64,000 nt of DNA, from assembly GCF_964340395.1 (NCBI RefSeq), contig NC_135562.1, positions 8,133,634 through 8,197,633 on the forward strand, given 5' to 3'. Below the pieces are notes generated by a model, which was not told where the DNA came from, made no database searches, and worked only from the letters and a program-made list of their open reading frames with translations. The first letter of the stretch is position 1, and each line of letters starts with the position of its first letter. Origin of the DNA: Glandiceps talaboti. Its lineage: Eukaryota; Hemichordata; Enteropneusta; Spengelidae. Made by a program: the position numbers and the translations under genes. Positions 41,340 to 47,724 of the stretch are shown here, in pieces.

Positions 41340-42767
41340 TCTCTCTCTCTCCCTCTCTCTCTCACTCTCTTTCTCTCACTCTCACACACACACACACACT
41401 CACTCTCTCTCTCATTCTCTCTCTTTCTCTCTCTCTCTTTCTCTCTTTCCAACTGACAGACAAAAGTATTCATAAAACATACAAATGCATGCGCAAAACA
41501 CACACACAAATAGAAAAATAGAATGATGTTATAATAACCATAAATGTGCATTCGGATTAAAGATCTACAAAAAATAATACGACTTACATTCTGTCTCCTC
41601 CTGTGGTAGGTTACTCTGCCTAAGTACTGCTACAATGCTAAAAAGAATGAGTGGCCATATTAACTGCACACCAGTCAACACCTACAAAATAGAGGAAAAC
41701 GATCTTAGCATCGCTGAAGAATACACATGACAACATTTTATAGTGGTCGTATGGATGAGGATTGGGTTTTTTATTTTGGATTTTTAATTTAGGAAGCAAT
41801 TTTAACATGGCGTCCTACTTGAAAAATCAATGTGAAACAACATAAACCAAGTTTGTGTTTGTAACTCAATACATTGCAAAAAGATGATTGTGTAAGACGT
41901 GTGTTATTGTACTACAGAAACAACTACTCTACATATTAAGTAATCTTTTGCAATGCGAATAAAAATGTGATCGTTAATAAAATTAAGATAAACTAAAAAT
42001 AAATATTTTTTGTTGATAAAAACCTAAACTGGGTATCACAGTGAAGGTCCTTGCTTTGTCTGTATGAATTCAAACTTCTCTACGTTTCCAAAAACTTAAA
42101 TTACTTTTTTCGAACCATTTTTTCTCAAGTACATGTATGTTGATTATAGAGGGAAGTCTGGGTTTTAGTCTGATAATACAAATACAAGTTTTTTTTACTT
42201 AGCTAAGTCGTTTGATTATGAACAGCTGGTTATAAATATGGATACAACATGTTCATGATTTGTGTCAAGTACTATCCGGTCATTTTTTTCTCATTACAGT
42301 CGTGGAGATGACAAGGTATAGTCGAGTTAAGTTACAATGAAGCTTCCAATGTCAAACATCTAATGGTGTCAGATGTCAGACGAGCTAAGTTGGAGGTCAT
42401 TTTGACAGGGTGCACTCATCTCAGTTGTACTAGAGTGAAACAGTTTCTTCCCCTTTCACTGGTCCAGCAAGGTTAGATAGGGAAGGTTCAAGCTCAAATC
42501 TATTAAATGCTGGTGTCTGGTGTCCAATGAATTTGACAGAAAACGCATACAGGCTATGCTACTGTACATGGAATTGAAATCAAAATTCAAGGACCAGGTC
42601 AGTCAGTAACTGACTATTATAATGTACAGAATTGGTTAATATGATATAAGATCAAAGGCACTACATGTAACACCTCTACTTCAAAATACATATCTCCATA
42701 TGAAATATACATCGACTTTAAAGTCCAATATACATACATACATACATACATACATACATACATACAT

Positions 42768-42798
<31 letters not shown>

Positions 42799-43042
42799 TA
42801 CACACACACATACATACATACATACATACATACATACATACATACATACATACATACATACATACATACACACACACATACATACATACATACATACATA
42901 CATACATACATACATACATACACACATACATACATACATACATACATACATACATACATACATACATACATACATACACACATACACACACACATACATA
43001 CATACATACATACATACATACATACATACATACATACACGCA

Positions 43043-43074
<32 letters not shown>

Positions 43075-43797
43075 CACACACACATACATACATACATACA
43101 TACATACATACATACATACATACATACATCATATATCTCAGATCACTATATACAGCTAAAGAAAATAAGCTGTGCAGAATCGACAGTCCAAATGGATATA
43201 ATTTCTGCTTGTGGCTGTCTTTTGCAGAGTGGTTATCGTTACAGACACTTGGACAACAAGAAAGACAGTGCGTCCCTTTAATAATGTTGACTGACTAAAC
43301 AAAAACCTGCATCACATCATACTAATACACAGCGTGAGGTATATACCATGTATGAGTGGGGTTGGACATGCAACAATTGTATTACAGTGACAATGTATAT
43401 AAATCCACTCTGCAAGAGACAACCACATGCAACAATAGCATAATCACCCTCTGCAAGAGACAGTCGCATGAAATTATTATTGTATCTGTTCTGACTGTCG
43501 ATTCTACACAGGTTAATTTCGACTATTGTATAAATAAATGCTACTGAAATCAATTGATAATAAGTCATTAGTAAACATTTACATTGTATGTATTCAAAAT
43601 CTACTCAAAATCTATTCAATCGTATAATTCTCTAATTACAGTGTATTGTTCTTCCTTTCATTCGAAACGCATCATGTTAAAGTGAGTGAAAAGTCGATTT
43701 TTAAAATAATGTATATGATATTTCTACTTACTGGCGCCCTTAGTCGAAGTTTAATGTTTTTCCATAGCAGCAAGCCGATTTGCTGAAAGACTCCCAT
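1..43797 (-). CDS. Giant ABCA-family transporter, 5' part (77 coding exons, 3' end outside window)
   Basis: ABCA proteins are full-length ABC transporters or floppases that move lipids, with two six-helix bundles, two ATPase domains and large extracellular domains after helices 1 and 7. Only the N-terminus and ECD1 are visible here. The start reads [20 protein letters not shown], the ABCA cytosolic leader. A hydrophobic helix follows (about residues 23-42), then [17 protein letters not shown], matching the segment after helix 1 in ABCA1 and ABCA13. After that come 18 four-exon modules and one C-type lectin domain. The traced coding sequence is about 13,156 nt with no stop and consistent phases at all 76 introns. 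If a normal ABCA core follows, the protein would exceed about 6,000 residues, longer than human ABCA13 (5,058); that is inference. ABCA12/ABCA13-like is the best guess because of the huge ECD1, but orthology needs the ATPase domains. Exons were placed by eye from splice sites and module alignment. Confidence 0.93.
2053..3438 (-). CDS. ABCA ECD1 module 17
   Basis: Residues about 3931-4161. A17 3244-3438, B17 2759-2997, C17 2362-2492, D17 2053-2180. A17 has LCDPEEL...LLCINE (25 between). Its acceptor is a weak TTTCAAAAG. D17 ([19 protein letters not shown]) is recognisably like the central D exons, so all copies descend from one ancestor. Confidence 0.86.
2570..2730. repeat. Compound microsatellite (GACA)(CATC)(CA)(AT)
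   Basis: Four different simple repeats in immediate succession in the C17/B17 intron. The AT tract ends about 30 bp from the B17 donor. Confidence 0.93.
3691..5553 (-). CDS. ABCA ECD1 module 16
   Basis: Residues about 3708-3930. A16 5362-5553, B16 4714-4922, C16 4187-4317, D16 3691-3827. A16 has LCSDD...VCSIN (25 between). B16 is short (209 nt) with [15 protein letters not shown]16 has the divergent ending [11 protein letters not shown] at GTAAGT. The A16/D15 intron includes a short SINE-tail fragment. Confidence 0.86.
5757..5796 (+). mobile_element. SINE tail fragment
   Basis: GCACTTTGAGCACATTGTGGG followed closely by TATAAAAA matches the 3' tail of the 60.1 kb SINE copy (GCGCTTTGAGCACAGTATAGG). 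Only the last 35-40 bp is recognisable; intronic. Confidence 0.45.
5834..7393 (-). CDS. ABCA ECD1 module 15
   Basis: Residues about 3485-3707. A15 7199-7393, B15 6505-6725, C15 6175-6305, D15 5834-5955. A15 has the widest Cys spacing (ICKQG...MCNIN, 26 between). D15 is the shortest D exon (122 nt). The A15/D14 intron carries GTGTG/GTGAC/ATGAC arrays. Confidence 0.87.
7470..7566. repeat. (GTGTG)/(GTGAC)/(ATGAC) pentamer arrays
   Basis: Three successive related pentamer arrays in the D14/A15 intron, apparently grading into each other by single substitutions. Confidence 0.9.
7821..9557 (-). CDS. ABCA ECD1 module 14
   Basis: Residues about 3260-3484. A14 9363-9557, B14 8992-9206, C14 8421-8551, D14 7821-7954. 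A14 has LCDKEA...VFCIAT (24 between). B14 retains [12 protein letters not shown], the counterpart of [10 protein letters not shown], with the Asn sequon lost. D14 ends VYPDK at GTAAGG. All phases are standard. Confidence 0.87.
9740..11548 (-). CDS. ABCA ECD1 module 13
   Basis: Residues about 3033-3259. A13 11360-11548, B13 10676-10896, C13 10271-10413, D13 9740-9867. A13 is still close to the recent array ([20 protein letters not shown]). B13 keeps [11 protein letters not shown] but has lost the NFTGPVFP stretch, and C13 is divergent. This is the mirror of module 7: similarity to the expanded array decays within the module, marking its other edge. Confidence 0.9.
11804..13201 (-). CDS. ABCA ECD1 module 12 (recent array)
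   Basis: Residues about 2809-3032. A12 13013-13201, B12 12609-12823, C12 12209-12351, D12 11804-11928. It is the last closely similar module: C12 has diverged ([20 protein letters not shown]) and D12 is one codon shorter. It is the most compact module in genomic length (about 1.4 kb). Confidence 0.92.
13334..14741 (-). CDS. ABCA ECD1 module 11 (recent array)
   Basis: Residues about 2584-2808. A11 14553-14741, B11 14094-14308, C11 13673-13815, D11 13334-13461. B11 starts like B12 (LEDLLSG...SEVMVDW) but ends exactly like B9 (SLDLLAMDE... to SPET). The intron after B11 also matches the intron after B9 rather than the one after B10. C11's donor GTGGGT is weaker than its siblings'. Confidence 0.93.
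14908..16336 (-). CDS. ABCA ECD1 module 10 (recent array)
   Basis: Residues about 2359-2583. A10 16148-16336, B10 15686-15900, C10 15298-15440, D10 14908-15035. D10 and D11 differ at only two of 128 nucleotides by eye, while A10 and B10 are closest to module 9. The module is therefore a mosaic between its neighbours. Five N-glycosylation sequons are at the conserved positions (NET, NIT, NFT, NDT, NST). Confidence 0.93.
16605..18120 (-). CDS. ABCA ECD1 module 9 (recent array)
   Basis: Residues about 2134-2358. A9 17932-18120, B9 17477-17691, C9 17077-17219, D9 16605-16732. By eye A9 and A10 differ at 2 of 63 residues and B9 and B10 at 3 of 71. The A/B introns of modules 9 and 10 are also alignable. 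The B acceptor is the unusual AAATAAAG, shared with module 10. Confidence 0.93.
16902..16975. repeat. (CA)n microsatellite
   Basis: About 37 CA units in the C9/D9 intron; absent from the matching introns of the neighbouring modules, so it arose after the duplication. Confidence 0.95.
18393..20204 (-). CDS. ABCA ECD1 module 8 (recent array)
   Basis: Residues about 1909-2133, exactly 225 codons. A8 20016-20204, B8 19340-19554, C8 18854-18996, D8 18393-18520. First of five near-identical modules with the same exon lengths (189, 215, 143, 128). Segments include [36 protein letters not shown] and [13 protein letters not shown]8 and B8 are the most diverged of the five. D8 is nearly the same as D9. 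Confidence 0.92.
19064..19180. repeat. Two-copy tandem repeat, 58-bp period
   Basis: GATTTCCATATTTGG...GAGCCTTATACGGTCAA is followed directly by a second copy, in the C8/B8 intron of the ABCA gene. Not shared with the equivalent introns of modules 9-12, so it is specific to module 8. Confidence 0.6.
20492..22591 (-). CDS. ABCA ECD1 module 7
   Basis: Residues about 1684-1908. A7 22412-22591, B7 21859-22082, C7 21444-21586, D7 20492-20619. This is a transitional copy. A7 and B7 ([15 protein letters not shown]) look like modules 4-6, whereas C7 ([14 protein letters not shown]...[16 protein letters not shown]) and D7 ([16 protein letters not shown]) clearly match the central array. A breakpoint of the recent expansion therefore lies inside this module. 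The C7/D7 intron contains two copies of a 76-bp direct repeat. Confidence 0.88.
20826..21261. repeat. Direct repeat pair in the ABCA C7/D7 intron
   Basis: Blocks at about 20826-20901 and 21186-21261 share ACAACCTGAAATAGTT and AAAATGACTATATGGA with only scattered differences, about 360 bp apart. Origin unknown: a small intronic duplication or two copies of a dispersed element. Confidence 0.55.
22996..24896 (-). CDS. ABCA ECD1 module 6
   Basis: Residues about 1450-1683. A6 24705-24896, B6 24087-24331, C6 23444-23574, D6 22996-23129. A6 has LFCDSA...TFCKVN (24 between). B6 contains [12 protein letters not shown] and is one of the longer B exons (245 nt). D6 ([15 protein letters not shown] start, FIDQTK end) resembles D4. 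Splice phases are all as expected. Confidence 0.87.
25081..25150. repeat. (CAGA)n then (CTGA)n
   Basis: Tetranucleotide array 30 bp past the D5 donor. Confidence 0.92.
25180..27204 (-). CDS. ABCA ECD1 module 5
   Basis: Residues about 1221-1449. A5 27019-27204, B5 26271-26503, C5 25709-25845, D5 25180-25310. A5 has LCDEQ...ICRVD with 23 residues between the Cys. B5 has [20 protein letters not shown], close in pattern to B4 and B6. C5 is glycine-rich at its start ([11 protein letters not shown]). D5 ends TIMDPTK at a GTAAGT donor, next to a (CAGA)/(CTGA) microsatellite. Confidence 0.87.
27655..29385 (-). CDS. ABCA ECD1 module 4
   Basis: Residues about 990-1220. A4 29200-29385, B4 28761-28984, C4 27913-28064, D4 27655-27785. 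A4 carries MFCDAD...YFCKIN (24 between the Cys). B4 contains [11 protein letters not shown] and C4 the longest C exon (152 nt). D4 ends AFTDQTK at a GTATGG donor. Modules 4-7 share FP or F-x-F and D-D-Y/T-F-C motifs around the second Cys, so they form an older related group distinct from modules 8-12. Confidence 0.87.
29637..31596 (-). CDS. ABCA ECD1 module 3
   Basis: Residues about 762-989. A3 31423-31596, B3 30921-31174, C3 30102-30226, D3 29637-29767, with the standard phases. A3 has the shortest Cys spacing of the array (FCEDA...LCHFD, 19 residues between against the usual 24). B3 is long (254 nt). D3's donor is the weak GTAGGC at 29636-29631. I placed it there because D exons elsewhere end at the same alignment point (DQTK or DPTK), so that boundary is less certain. 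Confidence 0.82.
30784..30830. repeat. (GTTT)n array
   Basis: Short tetranucleotide repeat in the B3/C3 intron. Confidence 0.92.
31630..31990. repeat. Degenerate minisatellite, about 40-48 bp unit
   Basis: About eight imperfect copies of a unit with the cores AACTCCAGACTGTTGTCATT and TTTAATTAA, in the ABCA D2/A3 intron. Its right part touches the upstream side of the A3 exon's acceptor region. Unit length and sequence drift between copies. Confidence 0.65.
32179..34802 (-). CDS. ABCA ECD1 module 2 (A2, fused B2+C2, lectin insert, D2)
   Basis: A2 is the downstream part of exon 34611-34930 (LCKET...FCRMN Cys pair). Exon 33223-33583 has 361 nt and phase 0 to 1, which is the sum of a B exon (about 215) plus a C exon (143). 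Its tail ([20 protein letters not shown]...) lines up with the C pattern [14 protein letters not shown]..., so B2 and C2 are fused by intron loss. D2 is 32179-32303, phase 1 to 0. The lectin exons lie between C2 and D2. The exon 9/10 intron also contains a MITE and a pentanucleotide array. Confidence 0.87.
32417..32957 (-). CDS. C-type lectin domain inserted in ABCA ECD1 (exons 32786-32957 and 32417-32610)
   Basis: Two exons of 172 and 194 nt, phases 1-2 and 2-1, so the cassette is symmetric (1-1). They encode about residues 598-719. The fold hallmarks are in order: FCPEGW and SCYR (Cys pair of the long-form N-terminal hairpin), DHCNS, HLVVI, the WIG core motif (AWIGYA), ENWAPG, GDCAV, HDC and GFVCE, giving all six expected cysteines. 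Calcium and sugar residues are atypical. The EPN/QPD position reads AQN just after PG, and the WND position reads WST followed by HD. Canonical mannose or galactose binding is therefore doubtful; ligands may be protein, lipid or calcium-independent. Flanking splice phases join cleanly to the ABCA exons on both sides. Confidence 0.93.
33666..33920. repeat. (AACAC)n pentanucleotide array, degenerate at the right
   Basis: Long pentamer array in the ABCA exon 9/10 intron, decaying to imperfect copies after about 33830. Confidence 0.92.
34253..34592 (+). mobile_element. MITE, copy 1 (terminal inverted repeats about 60 bp)
   Basis: The left end (GTATAGCGCGTTGCAGGTTA...) is repeated in inverse at the right end, including the inner block GATACAACCACGTAGAAG against CTGCGTGGTTGTATAAAA. 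There is no coding capacity. A second copy of the same family in opposite orientation is at 50.9 kb. This one sits in the ABCA exon 9/10 intron, its right end about 20 bp from the exon 9 donor. Confidence 0.75.
34803..36266 (-). CDS. ABCA ECD1 module 1 (A1, B1, C1, D1)
   Basis: Residues about 189-413. A1 is 36069-36266, B1 35606-35817, C1 35295-35431. D1 is the upstream portion of exon 34611-34930; its boundary with A2 near 34803 is inferred from D length. A1 has the module's Cys pair (ACNVT...LCNMN, 24 residues between). C1 has LGNNTVW, equivalent to GNDTAW in the central modules. This is one of the most divergent copies, so probably old. No intron separates D1 from A2. Confidence 0.85.
35138..35218. 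repeat. (GCTT)n/(GTTT)n array
   Basis: Tetranucleotide repeat within the C1/D1 intron of the ABCA gene. Confidence 0.92.
36321..36665. repeat. (GGAT)n followed by (CATA)/(CATG)n
   Basis: Two tetranucleotide arrays, about 36321-36500 and 36522-36665, in the ABCA intron between exon 6 (A1) and exon 5 (D0). Confidence 0.95.
36827..38580 (-). CDS. ABCA exons 4-5: half-module 0 (C0 38441-38580, D0 36827-36954)
   Basis: Exon 4 has phase 2 to 1 and exon 5 phase 1 to 0, the phases of the C and D exons of the repeating module. Their sequences also follow the C pattern (an LFTNETLM...LQNI core) and the D pattern (leucine-rich, ending before VDR). They look like the ancestral, unduplicated half-module between the N-terminus and the array. 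The 1.5 kb intron between them carries a SINE copy near the exon 4 donor. Confidence 0.82.
38219..38407 (-). mobile_element. SINE-like element, copy 1 (intron 4 of ABCA gene)
   Basis: On the minus strand it runs from GTGCTTAAATGGCTGCAATG to TGTAAAGTGCTTTGAGTACG and then a GCGCTATATAAG tail. It aligns over about 150 bp with the copy near 60.0 kb. The 'aaagcgctttgag...tataaata' tail recurs in many marine animal SINEs (general knowledge). I could not identify Pol III boxes with confidence. Confidence 0.65.
40007..40142 (-). CDS. ABCA exon 3: segment after helix 1
   Basis: Phase 1 to 2, 136 nt (residues about 54-99). It contains [18 protein letters not shown] followed by VQNECQ. ABCA1 and ABCA13 have the same arrangement (a KAMPSAG or DLPSCG type motif, then Q and a Cys pair), so homology of the N-terminal part of ECD1 is clear. 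The split Cys codon at the exon 2/3 junction, plus two further Cys, are the candidate disulfide residues. Confidence 0.9.
41237..41456. repeat. (CTGT)n, (CT)n and (CA)n compound microsatellite
   Basis: Mixed pyrimidine-rich repeat in ABCA intron 2, about 130 bp downstream (minus sense) of the exon 2 donor. Confidence 0.93.
41588..41681 (-). CDS. ABCA exon 2: first transmembrane helix
   Basis: Phase 0 to 1, 94 nt, with donor GTAAGT. It encodes [20 protein letters not shown], a membrane helix with the Q-L-x-WP-L pattern of ABCA helix 1, then [11 protein letters not shown] leading outward. Everything in later exons of this window is expected to be extracellular or lumenal. Confidence 0.9.
42729..43129. 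repeat. (CATA)n array with CA and CACG interruptions
   Basis: About 400 bp of tetranucleotide repeat in ABCA intron 1. It produces open frames on both strands of alternating Tyr/Val/Cys/Met or Ile/His/Thr that are not genes. Confidence 0.95.
43155..43525. repeat. Foldback (inverted repeat) element in ABCA intron 1
   Basis: The arm 43155-43230 (…AGAATCGACAGTC…TGGCTGTCTTTTGCAGAGTG…) reappears in inverse at 43437-43520 (…CCTCTGCAAGAGACAGTCGC…GACTGTCGATTCTACACAGG…). A third partial copy of the CACTCTGCAAGAGACA block lies at 43403-43425. It abuts a (CATA)n array. Confidence 0.6.
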
Positions 43798-43868
43798 CCT
43801 TACGCTCTCCGAGAACGTCTGCACTTGCGTTCTCTCCACACACAACTTCCAACTGCTCTCACGTTACC
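43732..43868 (-). CDS. ABCA exon with start codon; leader residues 1-22
   Basis: The ATG is at 43797-43795 and the exon ends in a strong GTAAGT donor at 43731-43726 in phase 0. The encoded [22 protein letters not shown] has the ABCA leader signature (LLLWKN followed by basic residues), which supports this start. A possible acceptor (TTTCCAG) at 43869 suggests that the 43 nt before the ATG are 5'UTR joined to an upstream noncoding exon. The exon could instead begin at a nearby transcription start, and I cannot identify a first exon. Confidence 0.88.
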
Positions 43869-44100
43869 CTGGAAACAAGAAAATTCCGATAAATACCCTT
43901 CCTCAGTTGTGTGGGTGTATGAAGGTGTGTCTGCAAATTACAAGACTGAGTAAAACTTTCCGAAGTTCTAACTTAAAATAACCGCTTCATGTGACTCCAA
44001 TGTGACGTCAAAGTGGTCGCAACGACCTACATTCATTCATTCACGGCGTTTGACGTCACGTCGCTAGTTCACGCAGTCGCAGTTTGAGTACCTTTTAGGC
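43869..44100 (-). promoter_or_regulatory. Candidate upstream/promoter region of the ABCA gene
   Basis: Two perfect CRE-type palindromes TGACGTCA at 44003-44010 and 44051-44058, 48 bp apart start to start, lie 200-260 bp upstream of the ATG. CREB/ATF factors bind this octamer. No TATA box could be assigned and the transcription start is unknown. The octamer is also over-represented elsewhere in the window, so the functional case is weak. Confidence 0.3.
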
Positions 44101-45129
44101 ATATTCTATGTATAAAGTCAAGAACGCGAAACTAATGTCCCTGAATGCAAAGTTAGTATACCTAAATATAGCAAGTGAATATGTTACCTTGAAATAGCAC
44201 GTGGCCGTGTGTGAATTCTTTTAGTTTGCCAAATTCTGCAAATGTTCTACTAAATGAATAACGCTAGCAAAAACTGCAACCGTTAACTTTTAGTCAATTA
44301 TTTTTGCGTAGCCTAAATGAAGACGTATTCGCTCAGTCAGGACACGGTCAACGCAAGGGGACAGAGTCAAAATATTGAGAATGTCGTCGTTGGTGGTTAC
44401 TGTACATTTATTTGAGATTACTGTATCTCTATCAGAATACTTTATACTCGTCCTCTGTGCAACTTTTAATGGAAAATTCCATTATTTTTTTCTGAAATGA
44501 TTCTGTGACGTAAGATTTTTTACCCTGACAAACAAGTAAGTACGTCACTGAATGAAACAATTACCGTTCTCGTGTGACCATTACTCACGCAACGATTAAC
44601 TCAACCGGACGAGTTCGCCTCTACCCAGTTAATCAGTGAAACATTATCACTGATTTGCGCTTACACTTTTAGTAAATATTTATAATATTCAAATCCATTT
44701 ACAATTTGTGACAATTTTTGTTTTAATATTGCAGTATATGGGATGGGACTGGTGAGGCTTATTCACATTCACATGACGACGGTTACTTCAGAAGGCATCG
44801 GATTCTTTGCGAAACCTGTGATGGTTGAGCAATGAAATCTACCGTGAAACTAATTTAAAAGTATTTAATTTCGAAAATTGTTGTATTTCTAATAGCGAGT
44901 GAGACTGTGTCGTTAACAGATGACTAACAAATTGTACAGCGGAAGAAATGTAATTGTAATTTGTAATTTTGTAGACAATATTTGACGCAAAACAACTTTC
45001 TTACGAAAGTAGAGTAGTCAAGCAAAAACTGTAATTCTTGGCCATGTAGCAGGACAGAAGAAAGCCAAGTCAGAAAGGATGGATGACATTAAGTTATTGC
45101 CTTGTCCCCGTTCACCTAGATGAACATAG

Positions 45130-45335
45130 TTGTATATATATGATGGTAGTTGTTACAGTTGTTATAAATAGCCACGTGAAACTGTGTACACCAAAGAACT
45201 GTCAACCATTATTTGATCTTTAATAAGGTGTGTGAGCTGTTGTTGTCTTGACCTTATCTACATAAATATATTTATATGATGGTAGTTGTTACAGTTACAG
45301 TGTACACACAAACAAGAACTGTCACACTCAGCTGA
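45130..45335. repeat. Dispersed direct repeat pair, intergenic
   Basis: TATGATGGTAGTTGTTACAG and a following GTGTACAC...AAGAACTGTCA occur at about 45139-45212 and 45274-45325. The copies are imperfect. Confidence 0.45.
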
Positions 45336-47109
45336 TTTTGAGTACGAGTTAGACGTGGGTAGGTAGGGATATTAAATATGAACTTATGAACTAACTGAAA
45401 GGTGAATTGCCATGGATTGGGCAGAGAATTGGGTTAGCAGAAGATAAATGAACAACCATACTCGGTCGTCGAATGAAAGGAAAATGGACGGTAGGGAGCA
45501 AATATGAATTTGTTCCACAATCAGCCACATTCAATTAATTGATCATGTTGCGAGTGTGTATTGGAATGTCTACGGAGGAACTGAAAAACTAATGATAATG
45601 AAATAAACAATATACATGTATAGAACCCGTCTTGACATATATATGCAAACAAACTCTATTGTGAAATGCTATCTATCTTTGTTAGAGGTGTTTTGAACTT
45701 AATTGCGTGTGCAAAACGTAAATAAACTCGGAAAATATATGAACGGGGACCGCGAATACCAACTGTCATCAATTTACAGATATATTATTATTCCGCCGGT
45801 TTCCAAGTTGAATAATTAGTCACTGCGTGATCAAGGTCCATAGCAGATGGGCCAAAACATCGAATTCGTTTCCAATTTACAGTTCCAAAGCAGATATGTG
45901 TTACTGTCCACTATAAACCTACTTCGATTTCTTACGTGCGTTTATTTGATAGAATAGAAGTAGCTGAGTCACTTGGTATAACTTAGCTTGCGCTGAACTT
46001 ATCCATAACTGTACAATGGCATTACAATAGTATTTACACTTGATATAAATACTAATATAAATCCAGTCATTTCCTTTACAAACAAACAAACAAACATTTG
46101 ACAGTAGTTCAGAGCTACTAACGATAATTCTTATACAGTATAAAAAATTCAAAATTTGGGGAACATATGTGGAAAATCACCTATTAGAACGCAGTTATTT
46201 GTTTAGATGTATACAAGACAGCTTTTTTCAATCTGTTCCACGTCTTTCCTTTTTTCCCTACATGTATCAACGCCATCTCATGCCAATCTCCGATAATACC
46301 ATATACGTTGGTTGTCTACGTGACAATGTACACGATCTGTTGCGAGTAGATAAGAGTTCAAATACAGAGAATAAAAATATCATTTCGGTTTGTTTAATGG
46401 TATACAGTGGCCACATATTTATTTTCACATATCCAAATATTTCAACAACATATATAAATGCAAGTCGTGGACAAGTGCGTTTCTTTGGATTTGACCTACG
46501 CGACTTCAAAATGTTGCCTCTAGCTATTTATTGTTCAAATTCCTCAAATTTGTTTGTATTCGTTGAATAGTCCACAACACCCTCCTCTGTGAATAGAGAG
46601 TCTTCTTTATTCGTAAAACGGGGAGTGCCACAGATGAAGTCGCTCGGGGTGACCTGAAGGTCATTCGTACCAGTCACGACGTTTCACTGCCCCTCCATTG
46701 TTATACATGGTAAGATGAGACTAGGGTTGATTTTCCTAGTAGATCGATCAATTGTGTGTAAACATGGTGTTCTTTTGTCTGGTATGTCTCTCTCTCTCTC
46801 CCTCTCTCTCGTGATTCAGTGGTTCTATTCATGTACAGTACAGGCCTGTTGATTGTGGAATTTCACATTGCACCAATGTTAGAGATTTCGGTATTTGGAA
46901 TGGATGCTGTGGCAACTTTTGCACGAACTAGATGTCAACACATATCACTTCAACGTAAAATGCATATCTGGTATTTTTTTAACATTTTATGAATACATTT
47001 GTTTGGGACTCTTGTTTGCATTTGCAAATGTAAAATTACATAACGATGAAGCTACGTCCTCAGTATGTTCAAACTTCAGGCCGATAAAATCATCCCCCCC
47101 CCCACTTAC

Positions 47110-47221
<112 letters not shown>

Positions 47222-47560
47222 CATTTGAAGCATAGAGTGAGAATAGGAACATGTATCTACCGATCCATCCTTTCTTGATTGTCTTACATCATCCGTATAT
47301 TTGTATTCCGGTCCTGTATTGCGAACATTCACTCTTTAGAAAGGAATAATTGTTGGAATAATAGATTTCACATTTTCCTTGGGGACAAGGTCTAAAAGGA
47401 GGTCTTAATGTCAGTGACCCTTTCATTGGTTGACGTCACAATTCATTTCATCTTGCCCTAAATTGCACACCTTTGGTTGCACGGGACGGTGTATCAACAA
47501 TAAAACTGGCTGACTCATTCTCACATTGCTGCATAGTTTAACCAATGTATTTATGAATAC

Positions 47561-47724
<164 letters not shown>

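Noticed and set aside
41143-41551. Ser/Leu and Glu/Arg-rich open frames around 41.2-41.5 kb
   Set aside because: Translation of the CT/CA compound microsatellite in ABCA intron 2.
42617-43281. Long open frames on both strands over the (CATA)n array
   Set aside because: Translation of a tetranucleotide repeat; the frames are alternating Tyr/Val/Cys/Met or Ile/His/Thr only.
46169-46570. 133-codon open frame on the plus strand
   Set aside because: No recognisable domain, no neighbouring compatible exons, AT-rich composition like the surroundings; a chance frame is likely.
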